In this document: positions 50,340 to 63,269 of the stretch, one piece after another
How the letters are laid out: the number at the start of each line of letters is the position of its first letter
Position numbering within the stretch: the first letter of the stretch is position 1
Source: Paragordius varius
Lineage: Eukaryota; Nematomorpha
Direction of reading: 5' to 3'
Length of the DNA stretch: 64,000 nucleotides
NCBI GenBank assembly: GCA_964247055.1
Contig: OZ176056.1
Location: 9,300,001-9,364,000 of the forward strand
Program-made: the position numbers and the translations under genes
The notes under the pieces: model-generated
Told to the model about the DNA's origin: nothing
What the model saw: the letters and a program-made list of their open reading frames with translations, nothing else
Databases searched by the model: none

Positions 50340-51935
50340 TTTGTGGTATAATAAATTAAAGCAGTATAAAATCTATGTTTGAAGAATAACATTTAAAGTA
50401 GCAAGGACAATATTTTCTAATAAATACACCGTGCTTAGAGCCCACGTTTAAATTTTTGATCGTAATTTAATATTTTCGTTTAATTTATATGCAGTACTAA
50501 TTAAAGGTATACAGATAAAAAATAAAAGAAAACAGCCAAATGTTTAAACCTTTATTTTTTATATACCAAAATGATTACTATTGTCAAAAGTTGAGAGTGT
50601 CACCAATTACAATTCCATTCCTCTTTGCGCACAAAGCTATTTGGAAAAAATTTTCGTTTTTTATCTTGAGAATTTCTAAGTTTAGCATTCCTGATAATAA
50701 TAATTTCATTAGAATAATTATTTTTCTTAATTGAACTATTATCCTATCCTACCGTTCCAGATTATAATACAGAGCGAACGGTTGAAATTAAAAATATTAA
50801 AATTATAGTATAGGAAAAACAGAGTATTAAGCGTAACCGTTTTAGGGGCCGGTTCCAAGCCAGTTTTTTTCTGATTTCGGTTCCTGTTCCGTTTTTTTAA
50901 TAAAAATTTTTTAATTCCAAAACAGTTTTACTATATTTACTTCAAAAATCTTAATTTTTCTTTTTTTTGAGGCAGCAGATAAACAAATTATATAAGTTAA
51001 TATGTGTTTAAACGTAACTCTAGTTCACTTATCAATATAGATTTACAAAATATACTGGATGGCCGCCATATGTTAAAATGCTTTTGTTCATTGGTTCATT
51101 TTGTATATTAAATAAACATGTATATAGATGTATCAAAATTAACATAAGTCGAATTTGTCCTCTAATGGATATCGAATAATGAAAAAATATTTTAAATTCA
51201 AGAAGAAGAGAATAAAGTTGCAATTGAGCAGCAAAAAATGGTTGTAAGGGAAACAAAAAAAGAAAAAATAATTCTTATAATATAAATTTAAAATTTTTTA
51301 ACATAATGGGTGGCATTGAGCAAGTAATATATAAATCTGAAAGAAAAACATAATTTTTATAAAGATTTTATTCTTATATCTGGCACTTTGGTGATTTAAA
51401 GTAAATAGAAGGTAGGTTCCATGAATGATATAACTGGCTGAGGTTAAGAAAGGTAGGCGCTTAGATGCTATGAAGTTGGTTAGATTTATATATTAATATT
51501 ACTAAAGGAGAATTCTGATCAAGAAAGTTTACTAACACTGATAAGTGGGTGATTTTTTATATTTATTTATAATAATTAATAAATTTTTTAGAATAAAATT
51601 ATTTTTTTTTCAAAATCCGACACCACTTAACTATGCGGTGCATCTGCCCCCCCCCCCCCCCCCAAGCCACGTTTAAAACGGGAGTGATTTTAAAACTGTA
51701 ACCATTACATGTAAATGCATATTGATTTTTATTCAAAGGTAAAAATAAATAATTTTTAACACATCATACAATCATTTCGGAAAATATAATTTTATACATA
51801 ATATATTTATTAAAAATAATAAAATAAATTGTTTTGCGACATCATACATTCTTAAAAACAAAGTTATACGGCATGCGAAGTAGAGGCTAGAGTTTTTCAA
51901 ATTAATTTTTTATATGAGTTTATAAAAATGCACTA
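50340..51935. other. Intergenic, mostly unrecognised
   Basis: AT-rich sequence with a ~20-bp C-run at about 51643-51663. Short frames (50540-50734, 51032-51256) have no family match. Confidence 0.5.
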
Positions 51936-51937
51936 AA

Positions 51938-52110
51938 GCACGGGTCGCCAACCTAGGGCTCTGAGTCAATTGATTTGCTATCTGAAAATGCTAAACATGT
52001 TTTTGATGAAAGACTGTTGCATCAATATCAAGTGAGCCAAGTCATATATTAAACCGCCTGGCGAAATGTGGTTCGAATCAAATCTCCCCCAAACTAACCC
52101 CCACACACTC
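51938..52110. mobile_element. hAT-like terminus remnant
   Basis: CACGGGTCGCCAACCTAGGG resembles the CAGGGGTCGCCAACC end of hAT/Charlie-type elements. No opposite end is found before the LTR element. Confidence 0.3.
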
Positions 52111-52190
52111 CATCTAGCTTATTACTAAAAATTGGCGGTTTTGGCTATGAGTGGTGAAAAACAAAATAATAAGATAATCTAGTAAGACCG

Positions 52191-52480
52191 TGTTATGCAA
52201 ATCTGAAAGATATACTTTATTTTTATAATATTTTTATGTGTTATATGCAAATGTGAAATACATACCTTGGTTATATATCATAACTTTCACCGTTATTTGA
52301 ATTGTATTATTTTTTATATTTTTTGTGTTATATGTAAATATATAACCTCTGTTACTTGAAATTTTATTGATATAATGCAAATCATGGACAGTTAAAATTG
52401 CTATATATACACCTTAAAAAACCAAATAAATAATTCAGTTCATTTCACATTTTATTATCTCTTTATCTTAAAAGATAACA
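52191..52480 (+). repeat. Left LTR
   Basis: About 290 bp from TGTTATGCAAATC to AAAAGATAACA. Shared phrases with the right LTR are TGTTAcATGCAAAT, GTATATATA and CCRAATAAATA. Confidence 0.7.
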
Positions 52481-52546
52481 TTGGTGGCAATTCGAGTACC
52501 GAACTAAGCTAGTGCTAGTGGAGGTCTTACTGATACCCAATCGAAC

Positions 52547-53384
52547 ATGACAACGCCAATCAATCTCGCTAACCTATGCATCGAAAAATATAATGATAAT
52601 ATTAAGTTTGAGGAATACGTTGAGTATATGACAAATGTTATGGAGGCAAAAGATATCCCTGTAACAGAACAAGCCCTCAAAACAACCTTGCTTGCGTATG
52701 GAGGTCTAATGGTGGTACGCAAAATCAACCAACGACTCTATCCGAAAAAGATAAAAGATGCAGAATGGACCGAGATAATGGCAACGGGTTTAAAGGTATT
52801 CAATCCCACAAAGTCAAAATTCCAAAGCAGATTTGAGTTTTTTCGACTTGTGCGGAACAACACCGAATCGTTTACCCAATTTCTAGAACGGGTAAAGATC
52901 GCAGCCGAAGTGGCAAAATTTAAGGATTCAATAGAGGAACGGATTCGGGATGCCTTCGTCATTGGGTTACGGCAACCACAATTGGAAATTGACATACATT
53001 CAAGGTATCCCGATGCCGAGATCAACGGACAACCCGTGCCTCTAGAAACGATAGTAGATCTCGCACTAGCACACGAGGCTGCCAGGGCTGGCCTTCATAA
53101 CAATAATGATAATACCAATTATAACAATGGTAATAATTTAATTCGATTACAACACACCAATAATAATAATAAGGCCATGCGTTCACGACAGCCAACAGCA
53201 AAACCCCTAACACATTCGTGCAATCGTTGTGGTAATAGCCATGGACCAAACAAATGTCCTGCCTGGAACCGCAATTGCAATAAATGCGGAAAACCTCATC
53301 ACTTCGCAAAAATGTGTAGATCAAAAAACACTGCCAAAAATTTGTTCAACCGCCAGATCCATAGAAAAGCAATGCCAACCTCAC
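52547..53384 (+). pseudogene. gag region of the Ty3/Gypsy fossil
   Basis: Gag-like capsid portion with a central FEFFRLVRNNTESFTQFLER helix region, an Asn-rich linker and two CCHC zinc knuckles (CNRCGNSHGPNKC and CNKCGKPHHFAKMC). Part of a broken element; described only as a fossil. Confidence 0.8.
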
Positions 53385-56160
53385 CATGGACCGTAAAAAT
53401 AATGATAAACAACACAGAACAAACGTTTACCTATGATACTGGAGCTGACATCAGTGTTATCAGCTTTGAAACCTGGAAACAAGTTGGCAAGCCAAATATT
53501 AGACCCATACCGCCAGTAAAAGCCTACAATAATAGCATAGTACCTCTACTGGGCGTAACAACAGTCACAGTGCAAATCAATGGGCAAAACTTGGGGAACG
53601 CAGAATGTTGTGTATTGAAAGAAAAAATGTCAAAGGCACCGCTTATTTGTGGCTTGGATTGGATCACGAGATTTAACATCGACATTCCTAAAGTACGAAT
53701 TAACTTTCTTAAACTTGATAAAATTATTGAAAATTTCCCTAATCTATTTAAAGAGGAATTAGGTTGTTACATAGAGCCAGTTACAATTCATATAGCACCC
53801 AATGCCTCCCCCAAAGTTTGGCCTTGCCGCCGAGTACCGTTTCCCCTAAGAGCAAAAGTTGAAAATGAATTACTAAGATTACAAAAGTTAGACATTCTGG
53901 AGCCTATAGATCCCAACCTTACACCTCTGACATGGGCCACGCCCACCGTTAATGTGCTCAAAGCGAATGGAGAGGTAAGAATTTGCAGCGATTTCAGAGT
54001 TACCATCAACAAGTGGCTCACTGAGGACTCTCATATCATTCCAACGTTTGATGATTTAGTAAGTAAGATTGGCGAAGGCTAAGTATTAAGATTGATCTGA
54101 AAGATGCATATCTACAAATGCCCATAACTAAAGAATCACAACACCTCCTAACAATTGCAACGCACAAGGGATTTTTCCGCTACAAAAAGATGCTTTTCGG
54201 ACTGTCAACAGCACCAATAATTTTTCAACCAGTCATGGACCAGGTTATAAAAGATTGTCCCGGCACTTGTGCCTATTTAAATGATGTTTTAGTAACTGGC
54301 AAATCTGAACAGGAAGATTTAATAAATCTTAATAATGTTTTAAATCGGTTAGAATTAGCAGGTTTTAAATTAAGAAAAGATAAAAGAAAAATTGGTGAAC
54401 CTTCAGTAATTTATCTGGGATTTAAAATAAATAATAAAGGTATAAGTCCTTGCAAGAATAAAGTAAAAGCAATCAATGATTTTAAAAAACCGGTGGATAA
54501 ACAATCTTTAAGAAGTTTTTTAGGATATTCAACGTTCCATCAAAGATTTATACCCAAGTTTCAATAGATTGTAAGTGATTTACATAGTTAACTAGTAAGA
54601 ATGGAACTGGTCGGAAAAACACAGGAAAAGTTGGAAAGCAGCCAATGAATTATTATAATACAAGTATTTTCACCATACAATCCGGATAGAAAGTTAGTAA
54701 TTGAAACCGATGCCTCAGATATAGGGTTTGGATGTATTTTAAGTCATGTACTAAATGATGAAAGAAAACCCATTGCCTATGGTTCAAGAAAATGTAGTAC
54801 CGCAGAATCGAACTACTCCACGATAGAAAGGGAATTGAAGGCTATTGTTTTTGCATTAGAAAAGTTTCATAACTTCGTTTATGGTAGAAAGTTTGAAATA
54901 TTGACAGACCACTTACCACTGGTTAGGTTGATAAATAGGGATAGAAATTTGATAGAAATCAGAATCGAAAGTTTTAAGATGGGTTAACCGACTGAATGAT
55001 TATGATTTTGAATTAAGTCAGGCGGGTCCGAAAAATAGAGCCAATTACTTGTTAAGATACCCCGGAGAAGACAATGTTGACACAATTGATAGGGATTACA
55101 TGGTGACTAGACATCTTAGGTTCCTAAATTGTCATAACGTTCATTTATGTCCAGATGAGATGCGGAGAAAGACAATTAAGGATAAAATTCTGCAGAAGGT
55201 AATCAAGGCTATCATAATCAAGATTAGAGTGTGTTGAGTTGGCTGGGTTTACAAACCGGAAAGGATAAATTTTGTACCAATACGGATTGTTAAGTTTGAA
55301 CGATCGAATCATTTTCCGGAAAGTTTACAGGCGAGAGTGGTTTATTATTTGCACAGCGGTCATAATAATGTAGAAACAATGAAAGCGATGGCAAGATTTA
55401 CTTTTGAGCCAAAATTAGAGAACGATTTAGTAAGAATGTACAGTCAATGTAGATCGTGTCAGGTAAACAAGCCAAAACCGAATGCTGCAATATGGGAGCG
55501 CTTACACATTGATATAAATAAACCAGTTAATGGGTATTTTTGGTTGTTGTTGATTGATAGCGCATCAATATGGTTCTGAAGGGTTTATGTTAAAAAGGGT
55601 TACTTCAGTAAATATATTGCACAAACTCGAGGAAACCTTTGCCATGTTTGGGTTTCCGAGGACGGTAATAAGTGATAACGCTTCTTACTTCAATAATTCT
55701 TATTTTACATCAACCTGACAAACTTGAGAATTAAGCACGTAAGGGTAACCCCCTATCATCGTAAAAGTAATGGGATGGTAGAAAGGTTAGTGGGTACCCT
55801 AAAGAGCAAGTATAAAAAAATCAAAAAAATATTACACCGCAGGAAGCTTTTAATACTACTTTATGGTCGCACCGTAACTCAATTCACGCTACCACAAAGG
55901 AAACCCCCTTCCAAATACTATTTAAACGAGTCTCGCAAACACCCCTGACCTGGATTAACACAAAAACAACAGTCTTAGATGCACCCCGTCCCCGTCATGA
56001 GTTCTCCATAGACCACCGCATAATGATGAACGAACAAAGTCCTGGATGGCGAGCCGGCGAGGTTGTTGATAGAACTGGTCTCCTTTTGTACAGTGTGTGG
56101 GATCAGGAAAACCAGAAGATGGTCAGAAAACAAGCGGACCAGCTGAAACACGTACCACCC
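53385..56160 (+). pseudogene. pol region of the Ty3/Gypsy fossil
   Basis: Protease with YDTGADISVIS near 53433, reverse transcriptase about 53760-54570, RNase H about 54640-55000, integrase zinc-binding region and core about 55330-55850, and a C-terminal region to about 56160. Broken in several places. Confidence 0.8.
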
Positions 56161-56419
56161 GCCAACTCAACTACACCGGTCACTCAAAACAATAGTAATG
56201 ATAGTGGTAACGACAATAACAGTAATAATAATGGTAACAATATTGATAATAAAATAATAATAATGACAATAATAATGATAAAATAAATGATAATAATTAT
56301 GAAAGTAGTAATGATAATATTAATAGCAATAATGACAACATTAATGAATATCTGCACGAGCGTCATTACCCTGAAAGAATTTGGCGGAAGCCGATCCGGT
56401 TCTCCAAAGGGTAAAGTGA

Positions 56420-56634
56420 TGTTACATATGCAAATTTTAAATATATATTTGTATGCTATAGTTTTTTGTGAGATTGTGTCTTATTTTTAAATTTTTGTAT
56501 GTAAATAACAAATCCATTAGTTACTCGAAATTTTATTTGTTACATGCAAATTATGTTCATTTAAAAATAGTATATATAGAGTTCAAAAACCGAATAAATA
56601 TCTTTCAAGTTTTACGACTTATACTTTTGTTACA
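56420..56634 (+). repeat. Right LTR
   Basis: About 215 bp from TGTTACATATGCAAA to TTTTGTTACA, preceded by the purine tract CCAAAGGGTAAAGTGA. Confidence 0.7.
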
Positions 56635-56639
56635 TTTTA

Positions 56640-58550
56640 CAGAGGGTTAAATCGTGGAGCATTTTTAGAGAGATTTAGACAATTTTTACTACAAATATAT
56701 CTGTTTTACTGGAGGAATATTATTTATATCCACAATCATAAAATGTAAAATCGCTTCTTGATCTTGCCTTTCAAACATTTTTCTAATCGTAATCTAAATG
56801 TTTTTTTTAAAATGCCGATGATATTGCACTTTTAATTAATCATTTTGAGGAAAGGTTTTTGTCAATACATTTAATACATTTCCTGTTTTATCTCCGTTAA
56901 CTTTTATTTGCCAGATTTGGAAGTCTAATAGAAACTAATCAGAGATCGTTAAAATTTTAAATTTCGACTGAAAATTATCCTGATGTCATATGGATAATTT
57001 TGAAAACACTTTATGTTTCCTAAAAAAATATTCGAGAAGATGCCGTAATTCCGAATTTAAAATTTGGGTAGCAAGATTCCAAATGTTAATCAGTTAATCG
57101 TGTTATCTGTTTAGTTTTAATGACATTCATATAAAAAGGCCGTATAAATATATGGATCCAAAAAAAGAATAAAAAGTGCAGAAATTTTTAAAAATGTGGG
57201 TATTTATCCTTATTTAAAAATTTCCAATAACCCATGTAATTTACTTGGGGATAGGGATTTTGTTGTCATTCTTGTGTTTCGGCCTCTTGTTACCTGCTAA
57301 CAAATCTCATTTTATAATATCCTTTTGCTTTCTGACGCTAACCATCATCTAGGTAAACACATGTATCAAGTACATCCCCAAGAGTTTGCCCAAACATCTT
57401 TGTAATCAGGGCGGAGTTCAACAAGGAAAAAAGTCGCTGATACAAATAGAAAGCTTTGCAGGTATTACTTGTAAGAAGTCACTGAGATTTGTTTTAGGGT
57501 GCTGTCAATAGGCATCTTTTGATTTTCAAGTCCAAAATACTACCTATGCCTTGACAGCTAACTCATCAGATGTGGGTGATGGGAATTCTGTGATAAATAG
57601 GGATTTATACTTATTCGAAAAATATGTTTACTGTGGAGAAAACCGACATTTGAAATTGAGTTGGGTAAATTGGTCAAACTATTTATTAACCAGTTGGTGG
57701 ATTTTTTTCAGCTGTTGCAGAGTTATCGGCACTCGGCGAAATATGAAAATTGGGTCTTAGGCCTAAAATTAATAAAAATAATATAATCTATGGACCACTC
57801 AATGGTCCTAATTGGTCTTAAAATTTAAAAATATTCAAAAATCATTTTATTGCATGTTATTATACCTAAAAAATGTTTTTTGGAAATCAAACTGGAACAT
57901 CTATATTCGTTCCGAAAATGGCGGGGAATCGGATTTGGTGGCCACTTAGGGTTAGACCCTGCTTTATTGTTTCTGTGTCTTTGCAAACTGGATAGTTGTT
58001 GTAGATTTGGAGCTTGCATGGGAAAACCAATCGGGGTTTCCCTTCGCCTCCCGATAATTGATATCTCGGCCCCGGAATCGAATATAATCTCATACGGTAT
58101 ATTATTTAATTACTTTTTTTTCGAAGGTGGCCCAAATATATCATAATAATCATTGTGCTTTTGGTTTTGAATTAATTTGAGGCTCTCGTACGATTCTATT
58201 GTTTTAGTCACCAAACGCAAATTGGCCAAAATTAAGAACAAATTATTAATTACCGTACATTAAATTCGCAATAAAGGCAATCAGGAAACGACATCAATGC
58301 ACACCATCATGTGATTTGTAAAGACTTAATGCTAATGTCAATAGCCAGAATATATACTAAAAATACATTTGTTAGTCCTTCATAACTCTTTCAATCTAGG
58401 GAACATCAGTAACCCCGACAACGTATTTTTAACCAAAAACATGACATAATTAAACGTAGGTGAGAATTTGGAGTTTCCTCGTTATTGTGTTGACAATGCT
58501 ACTCCCCATTAGTATGTATTCTTTAATCTGAAGCTTCTGAACTTAATTCC
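56640..58550. other. Intergenic; locally GC-richer block unrecognised
   Basis: 56640-57230 shows nothing. 57230-58150 is less AT-rich than its surroundings and has open frames at 57551-57760 and 57850-58146, but neither matches a family I recognise nor joins to splice-consistent exons. It could be an old transposon or gene relic. Confidence 0.4.
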
Positions 58551-58559
58551 CCAATTTTA

Positions 58560-58884
58560 GTGGGCGAATTAAAATCTTTTTTTAATTCCCGATGTAATGA
58601 CCTCCCAATTTCGGTACTACTCAATCCCTATCACCTTAACAAATATTTTCCAAAATGTTTTTCATAATTGGCCTGACGATTGTGTCAAATCGTATTTCCA
58701 ACCGTTCTTCGAAAAAGGCAACGCCCATCTTCAGAACTAGTGAGTGATTGCGATTACCAACAAATCCAAACTACTCAAGATAATGATCAAAAGTTTTTCA
58801 TCCACACCTGATTGTTTAATTTTAATTTTACAAGTTGGCTTTAGATAAATGGGAAACACTACAAATCATATAGTTAATATTATT

Positions 58885-58922
<38 letters not shown>

Positions 58923-59560
58923 CGAATTTGGTAAAAACTTGTACTGCTGTGCTTTGGACTTCAGCATGGCATTTGAATAAGTCAACCACGACTTGTAGAA
59001 GATTCACAATCTTCCAGAGTTTCTCACATAATACTTTTGTTGCAATCGTTGTATTCTAACCAAGCAGCTGCGATCAAAACACAACACGGTCCCACCGATT
59101 GGTTCCCTATCCACAGGCGTGAGACAAGTATGCGTCCTTTCACCCCTCCTGTTCAACTTACTCACAGAAACTTTAATGTGCATTTCAGAGTTTCTTCAAC
59201 ACATTGGAGCGCGCATCGGAGGTCTTACTGTTTGCAATCTCCGATACGCTGATGATACGGTTATCTTGAGATAATCATATCCATGATTTATCTATAATAA
59301 AACTTACCGTTAAGCAAGTTTGATGGGTTTGAACTTATTTCAACTCCTCGGTCATAGGAGTTTTGACCAAATACACTATCCTAAAGGTTATGGTTTACTT
59401 CGCTATTTACGGGTCTGAATCAGGGGTATGTAAATCCACTAAAAGCCCGCATCTCATTTAAAATGTGGTGCTCTCAAGATATTGTGGTTTTTTCTGGAAA
59501 GCCCACTTCTCTTATTCATATATACTTAACTTCCTCACACCAGAATTTTCACTTTCCTAT
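58560..59560 (+). mobile_element. RTE/BovB-like LINE relic
   Basis: Fragments of the BovB-type RT appear in order, in shifting frames: LTNIFQNVF and WPDDC near 58640-58680, FEKGNAHLQN near 58707, LDFSMAFE.VNHDL near 58950-58995, IKTQHGPTDWFPI near 59070, VCVLSPLLFNLLTETLM near 59127, ARIGGLTVCNLRYADDTVIL near 59208-59265, and a C-terminal trace (KVMVYFAIYGSES, 59385). There are many stops and frame changes and a (TA)n run of about 35 bp at 58887. Older than the copy at 61.1 kb. Confidence 0.8.
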
Positions 59561-59599
59561 TTGTTTATCCGCAAGTATTTAAATCTAGGGCACATTCTA

Positions 59600-61150
59600 C
59601 GATGCGATTCCCTGAAAAAACATTCTCCTTGGGTTGGTCAATGAGACTTGCAAAAGAGGTGGCCCCAATAGCGGTTTCTCGATATCATTTAATCAATTAC
59701 AAACCTCAACCTCTTCCAATAGATTCGAAAAAGATAGTCTGGAATGGAAAATGCCTATTTAAGCTAACTGTCGCTACGCGACTAGCCGAAAACAAAAACG
59801 TGCATTTATAGCTAATTTTATTTTTTGATATCTCAAGGATATATTAAATGCTTTTACCTCAATCTCGGCATTTTTGGGTTTTTTTAAGAACGCTATCCAT
59901 TGGTAAGTCCAAAAATTTACGACTTTCGGAGCTTACTTCTGAAAGTTTATATTTATGATTAATATGATTTTGCTTTTTAAATAAAGATTGTGATATAATT
60001 TAATGAAGTCTTTTAAAAAATTTTGCTCGCTAATGATTTGATATAATCACTGACAAACGCGTAAGCTTAAAACCGAAAGAACTCTTGACATATTTTTCTA
60101 TCAGAATATTATTTTATTATAATATATTTTTGTATGCACTATGTTATACATGTATAAATGGTATCATTTAAAGTTATTTATTTAAATTTTTAAAGCCCCA
60201 ATCAACTGAAGTCATCCTTTAAGATTTTTCTTTTAATTTAAAAAATTTTGCTGTTAAAAATGTATATGATAGGGTTCTTTATGTAAAAAATTTTAAAGCA
60301 ATAGTTTTTCTAGTTTCACGTTGCAGAATTATTATATTTTTAACACGGAAATGGCATAAAAAATGTAAGTTTCTTAAAAAAATTTATCTGTAAAAAATTT
60401 ACATTATCACAAATATTAAAGCAATAGATCATTTTTGATTCACATATTGCAATTGCATATAACGCAAGGGAATTAAAATGTGCAAACTGCTCATTGGTGT
60501 TCTAACAAATTCTATTATTAGTGATCTTTATTTCTTCAAACGAATATACAATTATATGCCTTATATCGAAAGGCTGAATTGTAATAAAATACATTTTTTT
60601 TCTATAACATTTCAAATCTGTTATCATACATAACTTAACCTAAAAGAATATCTGAGAATCACCTGGCGCGCGGCGTTTCGTTAATCGTTGGCCTTTTGTT
60701 CGAAATGCAATTTTATATTTATTAAGGATTATCAATCAACAAACCCTAATAAATAAATATAAATATATTTGCTTGCAACATAAGCACCTCCCGTTTATTA
60801 TTAATTTAATTTTCATAATTAATGTATGGAGAGGACACATATCTGTTATAGTTATGAAAAAATTAAATAAAATTGAGGTTTGGTCACAAATTGAATTTAC
60901 TGCAAATTTCCACACTCCTCTAATTTTAGTTGAAACCGTGAACGATAACAGTTAAAAGAAATATTGATAATTGAAAATAGTCTAATATTTAAAAAAAGCC
61001 GTGTTAAGAAAAAAACAATCAAATACCGTCAGATAAAAAATACGGATTTTTAATGCTACTATTATGATTAAACATTATTTACAGTTTTTTATACTTCTCA
61101 TAATGTGGAATATCGATGCCACATAAGATTAAAACTTATTTTTAAATAAA
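59600..61150. other. Intergenic, one possible exon
   Basis: Mostly AT-rich. A 60-codon plus-strand frame at 60773-60955 reads WRGHISVIVMKKLNKIEVW then SQIEF and FHTPLILVE, a spacing loosely like carbohydrate-binding beta-sandwich modules. No partner exon is found, so it is not called a gene. Confidence 0.3.
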
Positions 61151-61160
61151 CGTTTGGTAA

Positions 61161-63250
61161 CTTCCTAAAACATCCAAACCCACAAGAACAAGATTAGATT
61201 ATGATACAATCGACGACAAGTTTAGCACCGCTTTATCAAATCGTTTCGATTGTCTTGATCATAATTCCGAAAACTATCAGGATATAAACTTCTTTTGGAA
61301 CGATATATATACAATCTGCCGAGACACAGCCGACGAATTCATTCGGCCTCTCAAACGCAATAAAAATAAAATAAAATTGTCAGCCAAAAGTCTCGAGATC
61401 GCAGAAAAGCGTAGAGACTCAAAAACTAAATGCAAATGGGATAAATACAAACAACTAAACAGTGAATTTCAGAAGAGTGCAAGAGAGGACACAAATAAGT
61501 ATTATGACCAACTATGTGAAAAATTAGAAACAGACGCCAAAAATAACCAAAACCTCTTTGCCCATGCAAACAATATTATTCCACACAAAAAAGTTTTTTA
61601 TAAGGGACCTATGAGAAACGACAACAACTCAATCGTCACTGAAAAAGACGAAATTCGCAAACTATGGCACAAACATATAAACAAACTATACAATGTAAAT
61701 AACCCCCCAACTATTAACGAACTTACTAAACAAAAAGAACCACCTATTATGAAAGAAGAAGTGGAACTCGCCATAAAACACTCTAGCACCGGTAAATCAG
61801 AGGGCCACAAAGACATCCCTACTGAAATAATAAAATACATTCCAATCGATATACTCACCAAACTTTTTCAAATCATATTTGAGATGGAAAAAATTCCTGA
61901 GGATTGGTGTACATCCATTATGATTCCGATTTTAAAAAAGGGTAACCCAGAATTGTGTGACAACTATCGCACCATAGCGCTCATAAACCAGGTGTCCAAA
62001 GTTTTTCTAAAAATAATACAATTTCGTCTAAATTCCATTCTTGACCCCGAAATATCCACGATTCAGGCTGGTTTCCGAAAAGGTAGAGGATGCCGAGATA
62101 TGATATGTAACATGAGGTGGATAATCGAGAAACACATCGAATTTAACAAAGAATTGCATATGTGCTTTGTCGATTTTTCCAAAGCATTTGATTCCATCCA
62201 GCACAATAAACCACGGAAAGCTCTAAAACAACTCGGAGTATCAACACATTTAATCAACATCATATTTTCAATTTATTCAAATTCCACGGCTATAGTATCC
62301 ACACCATACGGTATATCTGACCCATGTAGGGTACAAGTCGGCCTCCGTCAAGGATGCGTTTTATCACCAATTCTTTTTAACGCATACCTGGAGTGCATTA
62401 TAAGAAATATCCCACAAACTTACGGCATCAACGTAGGTGGGAACCTACTTACATCCGTTCACTACGCGGATGATACAGTCTTGATCGCAGACAGTGTAGA
62501 CACATTATCGCAAGCCTTGCAAGTGTTTACAACTGAATGCAATAAATTTGGATTAAATATCAATTTAAAAAAAACAAAAGTCATGCAAATAAATCCGGCT
62601 CAAACCAATCCAATAATCCTCAACGGCAACCAGATCGAAACAGTTAGCAACTACACGTACTTAGGTAGCATTATTTACAGTGAGAACAACTCTACGCCAG
62701 AAATAAAGCGAAGAATTGCTATCGCTAAAGCAGTAACTTTTAAATATAACAGGATTTGGATGTCACATGACATTAAACTACAAACCAAAATCAGATTAAT
62801 CAAAGCTACAGTTTTTCCCACATTCATGTATGGGGGGGAAAGCTGGACACTGAAAAAATATGATGAACGTCTAATAAATTCTTTCGAATTATGGGTTTGG
62901 AGAAAACTTCTTCAAACAAAATGGACAGACAAAGTTTCAAACACCACCATTCTAAATAAAATAAACCCAGAAATGTCACTCCTTGGCAGCTTAACACGGC
63001 AAAAACTCTCCTTCTTTGGGCACATCATGAGATCCAGCTCACTCGAAAAATCACTGATGCTGGGGAAAGTGAGTGGTGCCCGAAAAAGAGGGAGAAGACG
63101 AACTCGTTGGATGGATAACATCCTTAAAGAAACCAATCTATCCTTATCCGACCTAAACACCAAAACCGGAAATCGCAATGAATGGAGAAGCTATATTTTC
63201 AATGTTGCAATTAGTCGGAATCGACTTTAGCAAACAACAACAACAACAAC
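61161..63250 (+). mobile_element. BovB-like RTE LINE, 5'-truncated, RT frame open
   Basis: A continuous frame of about 689 codons (61161-63230) covers the endonuclease-RT linker, the RT and the C-terminal region; the endonuclease is missing, so the copy was truncated at insertion. Visible motifs: WCTSIMIPILKKGN, NYRTIALINQVSKVFLKII, IQAGFRKGRGCRD, CFVDFSKAFDSI, VGLRQGCVLSPILFNAYLE, VHYADDTVL (catalytic Asp pair intact), YTYLGSII, FPTFMYGGESW, KLSFFGHIMR and GARKRGRRRTRW. The ending SRNRL followed by (CAA)n (63231-63250) is the RTE/BovB 3' signature. The intact frame indicates a recent insertion, but it cannot move by itself without the endonuclease. Confidence 0.92.
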
Positions 63251-63269
63251 GTTACATGTGGGTTTTTAA

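Larger units (their letters stand above)
52191..56634 (+). mobile_element. Ty3/Gypsy LTR retroelement, broken fossil
   Basis: LTR-flanked element of about 4.4 kb. Parts in order: left LTR, a tRNA primer-binding-like stretch starting TTGGTGGC at 52481, gag with two CCHC knuckles, aspartic protease, reverse transcriptase, RNase H, integrase with zinc-binding and core regions, an Asn-rich low-complexity tail, a purine-rich tract near 56405-56418 and right LTR. Gene order PR-RT-RH-IN and the paired knuckles place it in Ty3/Gypsy, perhaps near the Mag-type lineages. It is broken: roughly half a dozen disruptions lie across the pol half while the gag-protease portion is still open. LTRs of unequal length point to an old insertion or loss within one LTR. 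Confidence 0.9.

Noticed and set aside
52060-52090. GGTTCGAATC as a tRNA T-arm
   Set aside because: No acceptor, D or anticodon arms could be drawn around it.
57555-57580. CATCTGATGAG on the minus strand as a third hammerhead
   Set aside because: No stem II and no GAAA at the required distance; the same holds for CTGATGA on the minus strand near 26283.
57850-58146. 98-codon plus-strand frame and overlapping minus-strand frames
   Set aside because: Open on several frames at once because the block is less AT-rich; no family match or splice support.
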